From: Syngnathus acus
Taxonomy: Eukaryota > Chordata > Actinopteri > Syngnathiformes > Syngnathidae
Assembly: GCF_901709675.1 (NCBI RefSeq)
Contig: NC_051101.1
Location: 11,304,501-11,368,500 of the forward strand
DNA: 64,000 nt
Reading direction: 5' to 3'
Positions within the stretch are counted from its first letter, which is position 1; each line of letters starts with the position of its first letter. The notes beneath the pieces were generated by a model. That model was given only the letters and a program-made list of their open reading frames with translations, ran no database searches and was not told the origin of the DNA. Below are positions 57,730 through 64,000 of the stretch, one piece after another. The position numbers and the translations under genes were made by a program.

Positions 57730-59220
57730 TCAGCATCCAGGTTCTTTTCCAACATTCCATTTTCGTGGGATGTCCTTTTGTGAGGCCACCTTTTGGTTCC
57801 TTTTCAGTTCCATCATCTCACCTCTGGTTATTGCTGACACCTTAATGGGGGCCGCGCTAACCAGCTTGCCATTGCAAGACATCGCATGTTCATAGTTGGC
57901 CTTCTGGTTTAAAAATAAAAAAGCTGTGTCTGTTCTTTGGCCATTCTTGTCCAGTAGATGTTGTATATTATATCTATTCTGGAGTTCATCACATTGAAAC
58001 ACTTGCTGTAAATCAGACTTTGTTGTATATAGAGGGAAATTGCAAACTTTGACAATGTACTTGTCACGTGGAATATACAGTCTGGGCTTTTTGGGATATT
58101 TGTATTCTTCCTCCAATCCGACTTTGTGTTTTGCCGTGTCCGAGTCCTTCTCGGCCTTGTGGCAAGCGTTTTCGCATTCTGACAACGCTAGGTTCCATAT
58201 CATCTCCGTGGCTTTGCGGACTTCCACACAAATTGGGCCCATATACTGGTTGTTGAAATGCAACGCACCAACAGCATCTCGCATATCATCAAACTTGACG
58301 AGGCACACGTGACGGTGCTCCAGCTTCATATTGACTACGACTTCTGCTACCTTCAGCCCTTCGAAGAAAGAACAAATATCCGCTTTTGTCGTTGAGACCG
58401 GCAGTCCAAACAGCCTCACGTAGCCTGGCACGGATTTTTGCGGATCTGGCACAATTATATTTCCGTCCTCTCGTCTGTCTTGTTCCCCCAAAATCTCTCG
58501 TTGCTTACTTGGGTAGGACTGAAGATTTTCTAGCACCGTACGGACGCCGAGAAGAAATGCTTTTTGTAAAATCTGTGGTTGATCACAATTCTCTATTTGG
58601 GGGGAGTGTGGCTTATCAGATGGATGTTGGAAATCACTGGGAACAATAGGTGACAATAGGTCAGGTGACCCCTCTAACATCTGTGGGCATCCATTGGGTA
58701 TTATTCTGGGATCACATGGCCTGTCTTGTATATGTGGTATCCTGGGATCAGAAGATTTCTCAATGGTCTTTAGGCACCCATTAGGAATTGGATCTACGTG
58801 GTTTTTATGATCACTTGGCTTGTCCAAAACCTCTCCATTTGGCTCTTGTGGTGGTGAAATTGGGGTAGAATTTGCAGAAGCAATTCTAGGATCACGTGGA
58901 GAAGTTTGCGCAAGGACCTTCCCTTCCTCACGTGGTAGACAATGCTTCTTCTTTTCATAGTATTTTAATTTATGTTCCAGTTCTGAAACACTACTCAGGC
59001 GTATATTCACCTTGGATCCTTTTAGAGAACGTCCACTATGGCGAACGGCGCGTCGTGCATCGCGTTCAGACTTGAAGGCTATGAAAGCCTCGTGTTGTGG
59101 TCCTCCCAGGATCCAGATCCAAACTCCGCGGTCGGGTATGTGCAAACGAGGGAAAAAGTGCCGGATGTCTTCGGCGTTCGCTTTTTCATCGAGCCCCTTA
59201 AGCCTCACGATACTGGTCAT
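57730..59220 (-). CDS. rbm12b: RBM12B-like RNA-binding protein with three RRMs
   Basis: A single uninterrupted coding exon of 496 aa, as expected for the RBM12/RBM12B family, whose coding sequence is intronless. RRM1 (residues 3-80) opens IVRLKGLDEKANAEDIRHFF and contains EAFIAFKSERDARRAVRHSG and GSKVNIRLSS, the family signature. A long linker rich in DPRI/PNGC words follows. RRM2 (about 265-345) begins GYVRLFGLPVSTTKADI and RRM3 (about 390-470) begins YIVKVCNFPLYTTKSDL. The linker repeats SDPRIPHIQDRPCDPRI. Human RBM12B is about twice as long, with more RRMs, so this copy is shortened or divergent. Its head-to-head position with tmem67 matches human 8q22. CACAG at 59230-59234 on the minus strand may be the acceptor of a 5' UTR intron. 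Confidence 0.8.
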   Translation of the reverse strand: MTSIVRLKGLDEKANAEDIRHFFPRLHIPDRGVWIWILGGPQHEAFIAFKSERDARRAVRHSGRSLKGSKVNIRLSSVSELEHKLKYYEKKKHCLPREEGKVLAQTSPRDPRIASANSTPISPPQEPNGEVLDKPSDHKNHVDPIPNGCLKTIEKSSDPRIPHIQDRPCDPRIIPNGCPQMLEGSPDLLSPIVPSDFQHPSDKPHSPQIENCDQPQILQKAFLLGVRTVLENLQSYPSKQREILGEQDRREDGNIIVPDPQKSVPGYVRLFGLPVSTTKADICSFFEGLKVAEVVVNMKLEHRHVCLVKFDDMRDAVGALHFNNQYMGPICVEVRKATEMIWNLALSECENACHKAEKDSDTAKHKVGLEEEYKYPKKPRLYIPRDKYIVKVCNFPLYTTKSDLQQVFQCDELQNRYNIQHLLDKNGQRTDTAFLFLNQKANYEHAMSCNGKLVSAAPIKVSAITRGEMMELKRNQKVASQKDIPRKWNVGKEPGC

Positions 59221-59539
59221 TTCCCCCCCGCTCTGTGAAAGTCAAGATATTAGAGTAAAAAACACGAGGAAGAAGGTTATAATGATTAATTTTGACTTGA
59301 GAAATACTGACCGTGTTTACTTGAGGTGCGCGCGCATGGAGCTTCTTAAAGACTGAAACTGCGTTTTACATGCCTCTGCCTCCAGCATATATTCAATCCC
59401 GCCCAGATTGCGCCTTTCCATTGATGCACGGTGATTGGTCGAGCAACGTTTTACGTCATCCTCAATGGCGGGAGGATAAACCATTTCATCCGGTGTAGGT
59501 ACCTGGTCGAACCATGCTGTGCTTCTTTGAAGGAAATTA

Positions 59540-59605
59540 CCGTATTGGCCCGAATATAAGACGACCCTGATTATAAAATGACCCCCTCTTTTTCAAGACT
59601 CAAGT
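59540..59605. repeat. Probable interspersed repeat fragment
   Basis: CCGTATTGGCCCGAATATAA and GACGACCCTGATTATAAAAT are words of a dispersed vertebrate repeat seen widely in fish. I cannot assign the family. Confidence 0.45.
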
Positions 59606-60329
59606 TTGACAAAAGACTTTTTGAACACCAAATTTAATTTTGATACAGAAAATAATTACAGTACATCTGAAACAAATGCGGGGTTTTTGAGAGTATTAAT
59701 ATTGAAACCAGGTGAACACTGAATCCTTTGCTTATCAATTATAGACTCAAGTCTGGAAAGCAAAGACTTCACAAGACACTTGGTTTTGGCATTAATGGCT
59801 GCCTTGTCTCTATATCGCTTTTCTGAAATTCTGAAAATGTTAATTTCCATGTAGCTTCAGATTTTTGTGGTGGTTTTTATCCTGTTTTTTAATTCCTTTA
59901 TTTGATTGGGAAGTATTAAATGTTGGTTTGTGGGCGTGGTTCCTGGTTGTTGTCGTTGTTGTTGTTGCCCAGTGAGGGTGGTGAAATGACTTGTCTTGAC
60001 TACACATCACCAACCATGCTGAGCAACAACAACAACATCTTATTTTAGACACAGCCATGGACATTGAAGATGCCTTTTGGATAAAAGGTGAAACGTCTTC
60101 ATCAAAAATCCAGATACCTCGATTCAAACCTTTGCCGATTGCCATGACATGGACAAATGGGAATCTACAAAATTAATAAGAAGTTAGTCTCTTGTTTTCA
60201 TCCATGCCTTTTTCAAGAATTTTTGTTTTTTGGCAGATGATCATCAGAAAAAGCTCATCACATACCGGAAATCTTGCAGTCTTCCTTTGTTGTTCTAACG
60301 GAACACTTTGACATCTCCATTTTTTGGGT

Positions 60330-60525
60330 CATCTGGAAGGGGGATCCTCCCATCTGTGGTCTCTTCTCAAGTTTTCTCATTTTTCCCACAGTAGGGTTTT
60401 TTTCAGTTTTCCCTTGCCCTCCTGAGAGTTTAAGATCAGGGGATGTTTGAGAATAGTTGTCAATTTTTGTACATGACCTGCTTGTGATTTAGGGCTATGT
60501 AAATAAACTTGACTTGACTTTCACT
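60330..60525 (+). mobile_element. Non-LTR retroelement 3' tail fragment
   Basis: Runs from the CCCACAGTAGGGTTTTTTTC region through GCCCTCCTGAGAGTTTAAG to GGGCTATGTAAATAAACTTG, then a short TTGAC direct repeat. That is the architecture of fish LINE or LINE-mobilised SINE 3' ends. A related antisense piece lies at 40415-40480. Confidence 0.6.
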
Positions 60526-60867
60526 TTTTAACCCTGACATGTCATCACTAGCAAACTTTGTAGCATCATTTTTTTTCTCATCTCATCACAATAAAAATAA
60601 AGCCTTGTGATATAAGTTCCTATTAATTTTGTCATAAACAATAAAGTCTAGTGATCTCACTTGTTCAAAACATTCATAATTTCCACCATCAAAAAATATA
60701 TACAAAATTGTCAGTTTATTAAGACTATTATCCTGGTTGCGCTAACATAACATTCATTCAGCATCACAGTGCCATGTTGATACTGTATGATGTGGTGTCA
60801 CTTTAATATGCGTACCTTTGAAGCCCATCATAATTTTAATGTGATCCCGTCGATACGCATCAAATAG

Positions 60868-63804
<2,937 letters not shown>

Positions 63805-64000
63805 TTTCCATGGAAAGTCTTTAAAATGTCAATGTTGTTCATTTTATTTATTTTCTACATTCACAATAACTATAACACTTACAATATTAAAAAATAAACA
63901 CTGATGAACACCAAGAATTGTGTTTGTGGTTGTTCAGAGCAGACAAAGGTACGCCCTACCTCCAGACGCAAGGTGGCGCTAGTGCTCCAATAGCCCAATG
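63805..64000 (+). other. tmem67 3' UTR and downstream
   Basis: AATAAA at 63893-63898, about 90 bp after the stop, is the likely polyadenylation signal. Nothing else is seen before the window ends. Confidence 0.6.

Larger units (their letters stand above)
59221..60867. promoter_or_regulatory. Divergent rbm12b/tmem67 interval lacking tmem67 5' exons
   Basis: In the expected gene order this 1.65 kb should contain roughly the first half of tmem67. Read in all forward frames it shows no signal peptide, no cysteine-rich exon and none of the ectodomain words I know. It holds a repeat-like patch at about 59540-59605, TTG/AAC trinucleotide tracts near 59950-60035 and a retroelement tail at 60330-60525. 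A short GC-richer patch at about 59315-59480 is the likely shared promoter. Confidence 0.6.

Overview
This window is nuclear DNA from a ray-finned fish, most likely a percomorph with a compact genome. The genes are split by GT-AG introns, many of only 70-150 bp. There is no operon structure, CA/GT microsatellites are common, and several fish-type retroelement fragments are present. I cannot name the species from the sequence alone. All gene calls rest on hand-assembled exon chains in which reading phase closes at every junction, compared with vertebrate protein families from memory; no search was run.

Layout, left to right. nr4a3 (+, 1954-12556) is an orphan nuclear receptor. stx17 (+, 17718-22920) is the autophagosomal SNARE. 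erp44 (-, 25612-31201) is an ER thioredoxin-family chaperone ending in RDEL. invs (+, 32177-45371) is inversin, an ankyrin and IQ protein of the cilium. tex10 (-, 46539-52288) is a ribosome-biogenesis and Rix1-complex subunit. An uncharacterised U1/matrin-like zinc-finger gene (+, 53418-57268) follows. Then come a single-exon RBM12B-like RRM gene (-, 57730-59220) and the membrane half of tmem67/meckelin (+, 60868-63804). After nr4a3 the genes alternate strand strictly, giving three divergent intergenic regions (erp44/invs, tex10/zinc finger, rbm12b/tmem67) and three convergent ones.

The block nr4a3-stx17-erp44-invs-tex10 reproduces the human 9q31 order and orientation. The rbm12b-tmem67 head-to-head pair reproduces human 8q22. 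A lineage rearrangement junction therefore lies near the zinc-finger gene, and it places two ciliopathy genes, invs and tmem67, about 16 kb apart.

The observation most worth following is tmem67. The C-terminal half is intact, but the 1.6 kb between it and its divergent neighbour holds no recognisable exon for the signal peptide or cysteine-rich ectodomain. An in-frame ATG in strong context would open a 499-residue protein made of the membrane half alone. Other points are a tandemly duplicated splice donor in the zinc-finger gene, two GC-AG introns in invs, an invs start codon that forms the last three bases of its exon, and an 81-bp stop-free mini-intron in nr4a3. I saw no prokaryotic system, CRISPR array, tRNA or rRNA gene.
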